NCBI GenBank assembly: GCA_905221605.1
Contig: CAJNDS010001079.1
Coordinates: forward strand, 124,001-188,000
Length of the DNA: 64,000 nucleotides
Source of the DNA: Symbiodinium natans
Lineage: Eukaryota > Sar > Dinophyceae > Suessiales > Symbiodiniaceae
Reading direction: 5' to 3'
Shown here: in pieces, positions 31,604 through 42,662 of the stretch
How positions within the stretch are numbered: position 1 is the stretch's first letter
Layout: the number at the start of each line of letters is the position of its first letter
Notes under the pieces: model-generated
Database searches by the model: none
Told to the model about the DNA's origin: nothing
Seen by the model: the letters and a program-made list of their open reading frames with translations, nothing else
Made by a program: the position numbers and the translations under genes

Positions 31604-31655
31604 GCTCCGGAAACTCAAGCCTATAGGCTGATGAAGAACGTCGCATCGGCGTGGC
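31604..31655 (-). CDS. candidate exon
   Basis: Acceptor TTCTTTCCAG, donor GTGGTC. 17 whole codons, ATPMRRSSSAYRLEFPE; the frame stays open 9 codons further. Confidence 0.55.
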
Positions 31656-31864
31656 CTGGAAAGAACTCCAGACCTTAGCCAGCTGGTCTTGGGGGCAGAG
31701 GGGTTAGGGGTTTAGGGGTTAGGGGTTTAGGGTTTAGGGTTTAGGGTTGGGGGTTTGGGGTGTAGGGTTTAGGGTCTAAACAGTCTAAACCCTAAGCCCT
31801 ATATAAACCCTAAACCCTAAGCCCTAAACCTCTCTTACTATAGAATATTCAAACCTTAATGGTG

Positions 31865-32130
31865 CGTGGGCAATTTTCAAAAAATCGTGGGCAAGGTCCA
31901 AAATTCGTGGGCAAAGTCCATCTGGCCTGATTTGGACCCTACTCACCAAACAACGGACCTTGCACACGAATTTTTGGACCTTCCAGCCCCAAAAAATTCG
32001 TGGGCAAGGTCCAAGAATCGTGGGCAAGGTCTAAAAATCGTGGGCAAGGTCAAAAAACTCACTCGCGGGCAAGGTCCAAATATTCGCGGGCAAGGTCCAA
32101 AACTTCGAGAAGTTCGTTTTCAAGGTCCGT
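31865..32130 (+). repeat. minisatellite of about 20 bp (GTGGGCAAGGTCCAAAAATC)
   Basis: Ten or more degenerate units; a central part (31950-31985) holds the unit in inverted orientation. Frames across it are artefacts. Confidence 0.85.
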
Positions 32131-32142
32131 TTTTTCGGATCA

Positions 32143-32348
32143 GGTTTAGGGTTTAGGGTTTAGGGTTTAGGGTTTAGGGTTTAGGGTTTAGGGTTTAGGG
32201 TTTAGGGTTTAGGGTTTAGGGTTTAGGGTTTAGTTTTTAGGTGTTTAGGGTTTAGGGTTTAGGGTTTAGGGTTTAGGGTTTAGGGTTTAGGGTTTAGGGT
32301 TTAGGGTTTAGGGTTTAGGGTTTAGGGTTTAGGGTTTAGGGTTTAGGG
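32143..32348 (+). repeat. longest TTTAGGG array
   Basis: About 29 units, broken once near 32232 by a TTTTTAGG irregularity. Confidence 0.95.
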
Positions 32349-32507
32349 CTCAGGGCTCAGGGCCTCAGACCTTGAGGTTTAGGGTTTCCGGGCCTCAAGG
32401 GCCTCAAGGTTCTTTGTCTAGTTAGGGGGTTCGGATTTTCGAGCCAGGGTGCCATGTTAACAATCCTAGACCCTAAACCCTAAACCCTAAACCCTAAACC
32501 CTGGTTC

Positions 32508-32574
32508 CCAGCTGTATGAGCGCTTCAGGGCGACTTTGCTGGAGTTGGCGAAGCTTGTGTTCAGGTCCGCTCAG
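32508..32574 (-). CDS. candidate exon, strand uncertain
   Basis: Minus: EHKLRQLQQSRPEALIQL between GAGAAG and a GA donor. Plus: LYERFRATLLELAKLVFRSA after TTCCCAG, open to about 32613. Both look like helices; minus is preferred only because of the neighbours. Confidence 0.4.
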
Positions 32575-32714
32575 CTTCTCTGTGCCGAAAGGGTTACGTA
32601 GGGTTGAGGGCGCAGGGGCCCTCAACCCAAACCCCAAACCCGAAACCCCAAACCCCAAACCCTAAACCCTAAACCCCTAAACCCCTAAACCCCTCAACCC
32701 CTAAATCCTTAAAC

Positions 32715-32784
32715 CCGGAGCTTCCATCCAGCTCCTGGGCATCTCAGGCAGCTGCGCAGCAGTTCCAGACTCATCCCGAGCTGC
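32715..32784 (-). CDS. candidate exon
   Basis: Acceptor CGGCCCAG, donor GTTTAA. 23 whole codons with AARDESGTAAQLPEMPRSW. The plus strand is also open. Confidence 0.45.
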
Positions 32785-33239
32785 CTGGGCCGAGAGTTTC
32801 AGGGTTTTAGGGGTTTAGGGTTTAGGGCTAGGGTTTAGGGTTTAGGGTTTTTAGGGTTGTTGAGGTTGTCAGGGTGTTTAGGGGTTTATGGTTTAGGGTT
32901 CTTAGGGTTTTGGGGTTTTAGGGTGTTTAGGGGTTTTAGGGGTTTAGGGGTTTGAGGGGTTCTTAGGGTTTTGGGGTTTTAGGGGTTTAGGGTTTTAGGG
33001 TTTGTGGGTCTTTAGGATTTTAGGGTTTAGGGTTAGGGTTTCGGGCTTAGGGTTCAGGAGCTCCGGATCGAACAGTTTGATTTGAGCGTGCAGAGATTTT
33101 TGTTACATAAAAACCCACCCGCCCAACGAATCCCATACTAGACAATAGAGGGTCTTCATTAACCCTTTACGCTTCAGTTGCTCACTGTTCCTTCATCAGA
33201 AGCAAAGCAATCCCCGGCCCCTCAGGGTCCAATGCTATT

Positions 33240-33457
33240 AGCCTTTCGGTCCCTGGGACGGGACCGAATGGCTAACAACATTGGCCCCGGAGGGACCGAC
33301 TGGCAAATAACATACCGGAGGGACCAAACGACTAATAACATTGGTCCCGGAGAAACCAAATGGCCAGCAAGATCCCAGAGGGACCAAATGGCCAATAGCA
33401 TTGGTCCCGGAGGGACCAAATGGCTAATAACATTGGTCCCGGAGGGACTTTGCAATG
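33240..33457 (+). repeat. minisatellite with alternating 32- and 28-bp units
   Basis: Units built on GGGACCAAATGGC and ATTGGTCCCGGA, themselves near-palindromic. Order by length is 32, 28, 32, 28, 32, 32. Open frames on both strands are artefacts. Confidence 0.85.
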
Positions 33458-33697
33458 GGCGTTTAGGGTTTAGGGTTTAAAGGGCAAAGAATCCCCCACT
33501 CGGCTTTAAGTTGGGTGAGAATGATACGATATTACGTACTCTAACTGGGGAAGTTTGAAATTTAGGTTCGCTTACTTCTAGCCCTACTGATATCTACCCA
33601 TGAACCTTCCAGTAGAACCTAAACCCTACAACCCTGGGACTCCCTAAACCCTGAACCCTTACAAACCCCAAACCATAAACCCTAAACTAATTCCGAC

Positions 33698-33774
33698 CCA
33701 GCTGCTCAGGTCGTTCGGCTTTCAGGCTGGATGCGTGGCGCGTGGCGAGGTTGACCAGAGCTGGGAACGACAGC
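33698..33774 (-). CDS. candidate exon
   Basis: Acceptor ACCGCCCAG, donor GTCGGA. Enters with 1 nt; 25 whole codons with ALVNLATRHASSLKAERPEQ. If not spliced it would reach TAG three codons later, so it may be a last exon. Confidence 0.58.
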
Positions 33775-33821
33775 CTGGGCGGTTTCGTGTCCAGGGTTGC
33801 GGGTTGGGGGGCGTGTTCACC

Positions 33822-33925
<104 letters not shown>

Positions 33926-34325
33926 GGGTGAGTGGGTGGGCGGGTGCGTGCACGCGTGCGCGTGCGTGAGCGCTGTGCGTGCGTGCGTGCGTGAGTGAAT
34001 GAGTGAGTGCTTGTGAGTGAGTGCGGGAAGCATCGACGAAGTGTGGGCTGAACAAACAAACCCCAGACCGGGATTCCGGATCATGATCAGCCCTCAGGGC
34101 CACATTCCCTAAATCCCAACCCCCATCCCAAAACCCCAAACCCTAGACCCCAAACTGTGGAGGTAGAGCCCTATAACCCCCAAACCCTCACTGGAGCTTT
34201 CCCGGCAAGTCGACGCCCACTCTTCTTCACAGGTTTGGTATAAGGCGATACCGAATTAACACTCAAAAGCGTCAACCACTATATACTAAATTTATGAAGT
34301 TTAGGGTTGGCTTTACATTTGAGAC

Positions 34326-34437
34326 TAGAAAATGGCCAAGACAAACAACAACTCTGCGGCGTTCTCGAAGCCTCCACACCAAGTTAATCCAAACATTACA
34401 AATGTGTCTCTAAAGTCAGCTCGCTTCATCCGTTTGA
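34326..34437 (-). CDS. candidate exon, less GC-rich
   Basis: 36 codons with MKRADFRDTFVMFGLTWCGG, then NAAELLFVLAIF and a stop. Base composition is unlike the other islands, so it could belong to a different gene or be an old insertion. The plus strand has an ATG-started 78-codon Lys/Pro-rich frame (34332-34568), less convincing. Confidence 0.4.
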
Positions 34438-34439
34438 CT

Positions 34440-35720
34440 CTTTCCCGAAAAGCCCTACGCCCCAAGCCCACCCCCAAACCCAGGAAACACCCACTAAACC
34501 CACTCAGAACCCACAAGTCAAACATGCCCACTACAACCCACCAAGAACCCACGAAAGTCCGAAAATGACCCGCCGCAAAAACCCGAAACCCTATACTTAA
34601 ACTCGAAACCCTAACCCTTAGGCTCAAGCTGACCCAAAAACCTGTTGTAACAAGGCCCTTGGGCCCAAGAACCTTAAAGAAAGAGTCCTTGGAGCCTTGG
34701 GGTAATTAGACTCGGCAGACCAAGAGCCGGCGCAATCCTTTGCAAAGATTACGGAGCTCACGACTGGGAATGCATGGCCTGGGAAGTGGGAAATTCTCTT
34801 GTCTACAGTATGGTTAGCAGTTTGCAATCTTGATGATGACATTGACTTGTTTGGGTTCAGGCGTGGGACAATGATACGAAAAACTCTCTACCTCTTGGGC
34901 ATAGCGGCTTGAGACTAGCTTGAAACTCAATGAAAATGCATGTTTCGTGGAGTCTTCCGCAGGGCACAGCGATGCGCTATCTCTCGGTTATAGCCACGTG
35001 AGGCTAGCTTGAACCTCTGCAGAAACGGTGTTTCGCAGAATCTTCTTGCAGGGCAGAGCGATCAAACAGAATTGCCATTGAAAACGTAAACTCAAGAATT
35101 GGACTTTGGATGGGGGGTCTGTATTGTTATCGCAACAATACCCGAACGATACCGATACTTCGGGCCTGTCTTGGCAAGGCCAACCGAATATCCGTGCGAC
35201 ACGGCTGTGGGTCAACATGGGGGCATGTCACGATGTCCCGCTCCCCCGCCTCTGCTACATACGTTTGACGTTCCCGGTTGGCCCGGTTGAGTCATAAACT
35301 GATGTCACAAAAAGACGCGTGGGGCCTGTTACAAACCCTGGCATTGCAACAGCACAGATGGCACCTGCTGTGCCCACGTGCCTGTTCTCGCCTGGTTGCG
35401 GAACGTGCAACGCACACAACTTCATACGCATATATCGGCACCCTTATTGCGATGCGTTCGTGTCTCAAATACAGCATGCAGAACGGTCACATATCTACAC
35501 GCTGATTGCCAGAGTGCCCTGGCGTTTCGTGTTCCACTTGATCACTTGCTTACAGAACTATAGCCTGGTAAGCACCAACCATGTAAACTATACTGATTCC
35601 GCAGGGCACACGGCACTTGGGATTTCTTCTGGACTTGCGGGCTACTAAACCACATCGACCCAGTATATACATAGTTGTAACAGTTCAGGGCTCGTGCTCT
35701 TGAAGCCCTCAGCCCTAGAC
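34440..35720. other. unassigned ordinary-composition region
   Basis: No telomeric repeat from about 34620 to 35740. Minus 34624-34842 is open from an ATG (MSSSRLQTANHTVDKRISHF and on, 72 codons). Plus 35280-35648 is open without an ATG start. 34885-35060 is an imperfect direct duplication of about 95 bp. I recognise no product. Confidence 0.4.
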
Positions 35721-35990
35721 CCGAATAATTAAACCCTAAACCCTAAAAGGAGTTTAGGGACCGCACGTGGAGGCATTTGGGGTTTAAGGTTTAGGGAACG
35801 TGGTGCCGCTTCAGATTAAATCCGCCCCTACTCCGCCCCTCCGTACAACATCCACCAAAACACACACCTCGTTAGGGTTATCCACCGGAAAATCCGCCGT
35901 GCCGTTCACCCTAAACCCCCTAAGCCCTAAACCCTAAACCCTAACCCTAAACAAACCCTAAACCCTAAAGCCTAAACCTGCCCCCAAAAC

Positions 35991-36082
35991 CGGATATAAC
36001 ACCAACAGAAGACAGCCCAGCGGCGGATCCGCGTCTTCCGCAGCCTCCTCAAGGAGCTTGAAGATTTCCTGGGCCTGCAACT
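35991..36082 (-). CDS. candidate exon beside a family G element end
   Basis: Acceptor CTCCAAGTAG, the terminal sequence of family G; donor CCG|GTTTTG. Enters with 2 nt; 30 whole codons with LQAQEIFKLLEEAAEDADPP. Strongly helix-like. Confidence 0.62.
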
Positions 36083-36366
36083 CTACTTGGAGGTTCATGG
36101 TACTTGTTGACCAATCTTCAACTGGGTTTAGGGTTTAGGGTTTAAGGGTTTGGGGTTTAGGTACTCTACCCAAAGGCTCCTAGTAGTAGCTCTTGCGAGA
36201 TGGTCTACTATAGGTTTAGGGTTTAGGGTTGGGGGTGTACGGGTTTAGGTTGTAGGGTTGGGGATGCACGGACAGGGTTTCGGCGTCAGACTTTCGGGTG
36301 CTAGGGCGTTTTAAGGCTTTGGGATGCAGGGTTTTTGGGGTTTCGGGGTTGTCGTTGGCCAGGAAC

Positions 36367-36400
36367 CTCCCTTGCCCGCAACGGAATCCTTGAGCAGCGC
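36367..36400 (-). CDS. candidate short exon
   Basis: Good acceptor TGTTGTTGCACAG; donor GTTCCT. Reads ALLKDSVAGKG; the frame stays open further. Confidence 0.45.
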
Positions 36401-36510
36401 CTGTGCAACAACATTGCTGGTTTAGGTTTAGGGTTCACCCGAAACCCTAAATCCTAAACACTAAAAACCCAAACAAAACCCTCAAACCCTAATGACCCAA
36501 AAAACCAAAC

Positions 36511-36624
36511 CTTCTCGAAATCGTGATAGGTGTGCTGGACAGGCGCGTCCGGCTTCTTCGCGAGGTTGGCTTCCTCCGCCTTCCTGATGGGCAGAATACC
36601 CCATTCCTCCCGAATAGTCTGAAG
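36511..36624 (-). CDS. candidate exon, best supported in the window
   Basis: Acceptor AGGGCTAAG (or CTTCAG 6 nt on), donor AAG|GTTTGG. 38 whole codons, phase 0 at both ends, with EEWGILPIRKAEEANLAKK and then PVQHTYHDFEK. Composition and absence of low complexity argue for real coding. Family not recognised. Confidence 0.68.
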
Positions 36625-37166
36625 CTTAGCCCTAAACCCTAAAGCCGAAACCCTAAACCCCACACCCAGGCACGAGAGTAATCTGGGAATGTGAAGGGTG
36701 TCCTTTGTGGCTTAAAGGGGTCTACAAGGGAACCTAAACCCTAAAAACAGGGAATAAGGGCCCACTCTCCGTCCTGGACACCCTGAAACAGACTTGCTAC
36801 TTACCACTTTTTAAAAAACTTCATAGCTCGAATGAGAAGGAGCCAGAACTGGAGCGCGAAACCTTTAGGCAACAAAGCTCGATGGCCCCATTTTTGCAAT
36901 TGGGCTGACAACGATCTGAGTCAAACACGATTGGCCTCCCGACAGCCTGAAATGTTGAACATACCCGCAAAAATCCGATCTTGGCATGTATTTTGAATTA
37001 CCGGACCCCAGCTGGCCCATGGGCATTTTACGGCCTCAATTCTTCAAAGAACCTGCCAAAATCCATTTGTTGAGCTGTGAAGATGCATTTTGGTGTGTTT
37101 CTTTGAGTTCCCGAACCCCAGCTGGCCCATGCGGCTTCCATTCTTTTGTAAAAACAACTCCCCCAA

Positions 37167-37193
37167 CCCCCCCCCCCCCCCCCCCCCCCCCCC
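37167..37193 (+). repeat. poly-C tract inside the satellite
   Basis: About 26 C. Confidence 0.88.
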
Positions 37194-37834
37194 GCGGTTT
37201 TTAAGAGCTTGGAGGTCAAGTCCAACCCCAATTATCCCCAATCGGATGATTGGGGTTAGGAAGGACCAGGAACCCCAATCAACTAGTTTTGTCCACGGCA
37301 CGGTGACCAACTTGATGATTTTTCGGTGTTATTTTCACAAAAAAGTGAAGCCGCGTGGGCCAGCTGGGGTTCGGGAACTTCAGAAAACACACACCAAAAT
37401 GCACTTTTCAAAGCTCAAACAATGGATTTGGGCTGGTTACCGACTTGATCCCCCATCCCAGGGCCGAACTTTGCCAACAACCTGCCAAAATTCGTTTTTT
37501 GAACTGAGACAAATGCATTTTGCGCACGTATTTTAAGTTCCGGGACCCCAGCTGGCACATGAAGTTCCCGGACCCCAGCTGGCACATGGCCATCTTACAG
37601 CCCCAATTCTTGAAAGAACCTACCAAAATCCATTTTGTGCGTTTGCGAAAAATACCGTTTGGCATGCATTTTAAGTTCCCAGCTGGCACATGGGCATCTT
37701 ACGGCCTCAATTCTTGAAAGAGCCGGCCAAAATCCATTTTTTCAGCTTCGAAAAATGACATTTTGGCATGTATTTTGAGCCCCCGGACCTCAGCTGGCCT
37801 GTGGGCAGCTTACGGCCACAATTCTTGAAAGAAT

Positions 37835-38735
37835 CCATTTTTTGAGACCGAAAAATCTATTTTGGCAGGTTTTTGCAAGAATTGAGGCCGTAAGTTGTCC
37901 GTGTGCCAAGCGCAAACCGGTAACTCAGAAATACCAAAAATACATGCCAAAATCGTTTTTTCACAGGCCGAAAAATCGATTTTGGCAGGTTTTTTGCAAG
38001 AATTGAGGCTGTAAGAAGCCCATCTGCCAACCGCAAACCGGCAGCAACTCAGAAAGACGTGCCGAAATCGATTTTTCGCAGGCCGAAAAATCGATTTTGG
38101 CAAGGTTTTTTGAGTTTGGCGCTTGGCTGGGTTTGGGGCTCAAGTCGGCCCCCGCGGACAACAAAAGTCGATATTTGGGGTTCCAAATTCCCAACCCCAA
38201 TTATCCCCAATCCCGGGCGGGATTGGGGATAATTGGGGTTCCCAACCCCCAACCCCCATTATCAACTCAATTGCCTTGGCCTCTTCGCGAAGAGCCGAAA
38301 GCAACTGAGTTGATAATGGGGGTTGGGGGTTGGGAACCCCAATTATCCCCAATCCCGGCCGGGATTGGGGATAATTGGGGTTGGGAATTTGGAACCCCAA
38401 ATATCGACTTTTGTTGTCCGCGGGGGCCGACTTGAGCCCCAACCCCAGCCAAGCGCCAAACTTAAAAAACCGTGCCAAAATCGATTTTTCGGCCTGCGAA
38501 AAATTGATTTCGGCACGTCTTTCTGAGTTGCCGGTTTGCGGTTGGCACATGGGCCTCTTACGGCCTCAATTCTTGCAAAAACCTGCCAACATCGATTTTT
38601 CGGCCTGCGAAAGATCGATTTTGGCACGTATTTCTGAGTTACCGGTTTCCGGTTGGCACATGGGCATCTTACGGACTCAATTCTTGATAAACCTGCCAAA
38701 ATCGATTTTTCGGCCTGCGAAAAATCGATTTTGGC
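37835..38735. repeat. imperfect palindrome of about 0.9 kb with nested inverted repeats
   Basis: Centre at 38287/38288 on the perfect 14-mer CTCTTCGCGAAGAG. Arms pair outward: ATCAACTCA / TGAGTTGAT, then CCCCCAACCCCCATTAT, GGGATAATTGGGGTTCCC-type blocks, AAAGTCGATATTTGGGG, GTTTGGCGCTTGGCTGGG and whole satellite units. Each arm also holds its own smaller palindrome (ATTATCCCCAATCCCG and complement). Confidence 0.88.
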
Positions 38736-38736
38736 A
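38694..38736. repeat. perfect 19-bp hairpin within a satellite unit
   Basis: TGCCAAAATCGATTTTTCG, loop GCCTG, then the exact complement. Neighbouring units hold the same hairpin with one or two changes. Confidence 0.9.
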
Positions 38737-39957
38737 CGTATTTCCGAGTTACCGGTTTGCACTTTTCACATGGGCAACTTACGGCCTCAATTCTTGCAAA
38801 GACCTGCCAAAATCGATTTTTCGACCTGCGAACAATCGATTTGGCATGTATTTCCGAGTTACTGGTTTCCGGTTGGCACATGGGCATCTTACGGACTCAA
38901 TTCTTGAAAAAGCCTGCCCAAAATCGATTTGTTGAGCTTCGAAAAATGCGTTTTGGCATGTCGTTTGGAGCCCGAACCTCAGCTGGCCCATGGGCATCTT
39001 ACAGCCTCAATTCTTGAAAGAGCCCAAAATCGATTGTTTGAGCTGCGAAAAATGCGTTGTCGCATGTATTTTGAGTTCCTGGACCCCGGCTGGCACATGG
39101 GCATCTTACGGCCGCAATTCTTGAAAGAACCTGCCAAAATCATTGCTGTTGAGCTTTGCAAAATGGATTTTGGTGTGTATTTTGAGTTATCTTACAGCCT
39201 GAATTCTTGAAAGAGCCTGCCAAAATCAACTTTTTGAGCTGCGCAAAATGCGTTTTGGCATGTGTCGTAAGTTCTCAGACCTCAGCTGGCCCATGGGCAT
39301 CTTACGCAATTCTTGAGATCCTTGTTGTTGAGCTTTGCAAAAATGCATTTGGTGTGTATATATTGAGTTCCCGAACCCCAGCTGGCACATGGGCCCATGG
39401 GCATCTGACAGCCTGAATTCTTGCATCTTGCAGCCTGAATTCTTGCATCTTCCAGCCTGAATTCTTGAAAGAACCTGCCGAAATCCATTGTTTTTTTAGC
39501 TTCCAAAAAACGCGTTCTGGCATGCATTGTAAATTCCCGGACCTCAGCTGGCCCATGGGCATCTTATGGCCTTAATGCTTGAAAGAACTTGCCAACATCC
39601 AGTTTTTGGGCTTTGAAAATGCATCTTGGTGTGTTTGTTTTTGAGGTTCCCAAAATCCAGCTGGCCCATTGTTTTTAAAGTTCCTCAAATCCCAGCTTTG
39701 GACCCTCAAATTGCACAACACAGGATCAAGGGGACACTAAAACCAATCTTAAATGAAGTTTTCTTGCTTTGCCCACTGACCCCTTAAATAGCGAGTCTGT
39801 GAAACCTACACCCAGCTGCTTAACCATGAGCCCTAAACCCTAAACCCTAAAGCCTAAACCCGGAGGAGGAGGGATAGGATTCTGGCTCAGGGCTCAGGGA
39901 GTCAAGGGCTCAAGTGTGTGCGTGGGGCCCTTTGCAGTTCCCTGGGTCATGAACTAG

Positions 39958-40125
39958 ACCCAGGAGTAACCTAGGAACAAGAGCTCCCTTTTTGGTTGAA
40001 AGGGGGTTATAAGCCCTAACCCTAAACCCTAAACCCTAAACCCTAAACCCTAAACCCTAAACCCTAAACCCTAAACCCTAAACCCTAAACCGAAGGGAAT
40101 AAGGGCCCACCCTGAGTCCTGGTAA
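39958..40125. mobile_element. family D element carrying an internal telomeric array
   Basis: Left part CAGGAGTAACCTAGG to GGGGGTTATAAG and right part GAAGGGAATAAGGGCCCACC match the family. Between them stand about ten CCCTAAA units (40016-40091) where the copies at 26783 and 36668 have only AACCTAAACC or a little more. Confidence 0.75.
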
Positions 40126-40161
40126 ATGCTAGCAGAAAGCAGGGGGGACTCGGCACATCAC

Positions 40162-40226
40162 TGGGACTTCGTCCCAGCGAAGCTAGCAGTGAGGTGGGAA
40201 GCCAGAGTCGGCCCACTCTGGTGTGC
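40162..40226 (-). CDS. candidate exon
   Basis: Acceptor ACCCTAGCAG, donor GTGATG. Reads AHQSGPTLASHLTASFAGTK; the next frame (VGRLWLPTSLLASLG) is also open. Confidence 0.48.
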
Positions 40227-40439
40227 CTGCTAGGGTTTAGGGTTTAGGGTTTAGGCTTAAGGGTTTAGGGTTTGGGGTTTGGGGTTTAGGGTTTAGGGTT
40301 TAGGGTTTAGGGTTTAGGGTTTAGGCATCTAGGATCTTCGCTGTGCATTGCTGGTGTCAGTTGGTATTGTTGGTATTTGCACGGGGTTCGCCCTGCGGCT
40401 TGTTGCCATGTGTGTGTGTGTGAACCATCTGTGGCTAAG

Positions 40440-40735
40440 ACCCTACTGTAAACCCTAAACCCTAAACCCTAAACCCTAAACCCTAAACCCTAAAGCCAAC
40501 GAAGGTATCCATCACAAGGGGAAGTGGAAATTGATCACCTCCGTGAACTTGCGGAATTCTCCGAACCGGCTTCGACTGGGTACGTGTATGTGTGTGTGTG
40601 TGTGTGTCCCTAACCCCTAACCCCTAAACCCTAAACCCGAAACCCTAAACCCTAAACCCTAACCCTAAACCCTAAACCCTAAACCCTAAACCCTAAACCC
40701 TAAACCCTAAACCCTGAACCCTGAACCCTGAACCC
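40440..40735 (+). repeat. CCCTAAA arrays with (TG)n tracts
   Basis: Arrays at 40449-40493 and 40625-40735; (TG)n at 40411-40424 and 40588-40607. Confidence 0.88.
40516..40575 (-). CDS. candidate exon
   Basis: Acceptor ACGTACCCAG, donor GTGATG. Enters with 1 nt; 19 whole codons, RSRFGEFRKFTEVINFHFP. Strong G/C third positions. Confidence 0.58.
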
Positions 40736-41369
40736 CATCTGCGTACGGCAAAACTTATGCCCAGCCGCGTGTAGCAGGGCTTCAACACGAGAGATGCCAC
40801 CTGCTCATAGCTGAGGCCTTCCATGTTCGGCTTGATGGATAGGGTTCAAGGTATCCCCTAAAGCCTAAACCCAAAACCCAAAACCCTAAACCCTACGAAA
40901 GCCTACTAAACCCCTCTGAAAGTATTTAAGACCCTCGCAATTCCCGGGACACGCTCAATCTCTCTGAAGGTTGGAGGAGTAGGAGCTTCGTGCCCAACAC
41001 CCACTAGGGTCTTGGGTCTTGGGTCTTGGGTTTAGGGTTTAGGGTTTAGGGTTTGGGGTTATCTCAAGTGGCCCCCAAAAAGGTCTCAAGAGACCAGATC
41101 TAATCTAGTCCAAGTAGGATATTCTATTCCGAGCCTCCGCAAAGGACACACCGTATATACACTCACGAATAACAGCAACATGATCGCAAACACACAACCC
41201 TGAACCCTACTTCTGACGTTTCAAGTGCCAAGAGCTTTGGAACCAAAGCTCCCTGAACCCCAGGCGCTAAATCTTAAGGTTTAGGATTTGAGGGATTAGG
41301 GTACCCCTTTTGCGGGCTTCCTGTAATGAGGACTAACGCATTTTTGTGTGTTGCATACAAAACAACCAA

Positions 41370-41600
41370 CCCTAAACCCTACAACCCTAGAACCCTACAA
41401 CCCTAATACCCCAAAACTCCAAAACCCTAAAACCCTAAAACCCCTAAAAACCCCAAAACCCTAAGACTCCCTAAGAACCCTAAACCTTAAACCCCTAAAA
41501 ACCCTAACAACCCTCCTAAAACCCTAAAACCCTCTTGTTTTCAGCCATCTCCTAAAACCCTAAAACCCTAAGAACCCGAAACCTTAAACCGCTTTCAGCC
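41370..41600 (+). repeat. degenerate CCCTAAAA (8-bp) repeat
   Basis: Telomere-like units with an extra A predominate, much diverged. A similar block lies at 49290-49510 with CCCTAAAACTA units. Confidence 0.75.
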
Positions 41601-41619
41601 ATCTCTCTAACATGCCCGC

Positions 41620-41667
41620 CCGGAACGTATGCGTCGACCCGCCCAGCTTGTCGCTCCCTAATGGCAG
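41620..41667 (-). CDS. candidate exon
   Basis: Acceptor AGAGCCTCAG, GC donor. 16 whole codons, LPLGSDKLGGSTHTFR; phase 0 at both ends. Confidence 0.5.
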
Positions 41668-41907
41668 CTGAGGCTCTTATGCCAAGGATGCAGCTCTCCC
41701 CCTGAGCCCCTAAACCCTAAACCCTAAAACCCTAAACCCTAAACCCTAAACCCTAAACCCCAAACCCTAAACCCTAAACCCTAAAGCCCAAACACTAAAA
41801 CCACACCCTTCGAAAGCGAGTCGGTTAGTTCGAAAACATTCGTGGGGGGCCTGAGTTGATGTTGTATGCTGAACACAGTATTGGGCATGACTCTCAGGCT
41901 TCTGTGG

Positions 41908-41999
41908 GTTTAGGGTTTAGGGTTTAGGGTTTAGGGTTTAGGGTTTAGGGTTTAGGGTTTAGGGTTTAGGGTTTAGGGTTTAGGGTTTAGGGTTTAGGG
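41908..41999 (+). repeat. TTTAGGG array
   Basis: 13 perfect units. Confidence 0.93.
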
Positions 42000-42155
42000 C
42001 TCCCCAGGCCATAAGCGGAGTCAGGAGAGCCATAGGACCCGAAACTAGGTTCTAAGTCTCTCAACTTTCCTTATCATAGTAAAGGGACCCCCCCCCCCTT
42101 GCAGGGCTTAGTTTAGGGTTTATGGTTTAGGGTTCTAAACCCGGAGTCTTCACAC

Positions 42156-42227
42156 CTGCCTGACATGGCACCACGCTGCCGCTTGTCCAAGCGAGCGCTG
42201 GTGTCGTGCACGCCATGGTGGCAAAAC
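42156..42227 (-). CDS. candidate exon, frame uncertain
   Basis: Acceptor CATCGAAG, donor CAG|GTGTGA. All three frames are open (for example HDTSARLDKRQRGAMSG or RARHQRSLGQAAAWC). Confidence 0.42.
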
Positions 42228-42257
42228 CTTCGATGAAATCCGGCATCCTATTCTAGG

Positions 42258-42308
42258 GTTTAGGGTTCAGGGTTCAGGGTTCAGGGTTCAGGGTTCAGGG
42301 TTCAGGGT
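42258..42308 (+). repeat. TTCAGGG variant block
   Basis: Seven consecutive TTCAGGG units between TTTAGGG units. Confidence 0.92.
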
Positions 42309-42662
42309 TTAGGGTACAGGGTTTACAAACCCTCCTCTGCTCCAGCTGCCCTCTGCCCAAACTTGAGGCCCACATCCTCAGCCCGAAACCCTATAAGGAG
42401 CTCGCAACCTTGTTTAGGGTTTAGGGTTTTAGGGTTTAGGATTTAGGGTTTAGGGTTCAGGGGTGTAAGTTTTAGTCAGGTTGTAGGGTTTCAGGATTTC
42501 GGGTTTCGGGGTTTAGTTAGGGCTTAGGGTGCAGTCTGGGGTTTAGGGGAGGAGGGTTTGAAGGATTTCGGGTGTTAGGGTGAAGTTAGGGTTTGGGCTG
42601 TAAAGATTTCAGGGCCCAGACTGTAAGGCTTCCGTACTTGAAGGGTTTAGGTGTTCTGAAGC

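Larger units (their letters stand above)
36985..39720 (+). repeat. satellite with a unit of about 110 bp
   Basis: Unit landmarks: CATGGGCATCTTACGGCC, CAATTCTTGAAAGAACCTGC, CCAAAATCGATTTTTCG and a CCGGACCCCAGCTGG or ACCGGTTTCCGGTTGG block. Copies start near 38548, 38659, 38768, 38879, 38989 and 39097. Orientation is plus outside and minus inside 37835-38287. All frames across it are artefacts of the repeat. Confidence 0.88.

Noticed and set aside
31866-32156. 96-codon plus frame
   Set aside because: Spans the 20-bp minisatellite and ends in telomeric repeat.
36986-39562. Many overlapping frames in the satellite
   Set aside because: Unit length and palindromic symmetry explain them; related peptides appear on both strands.
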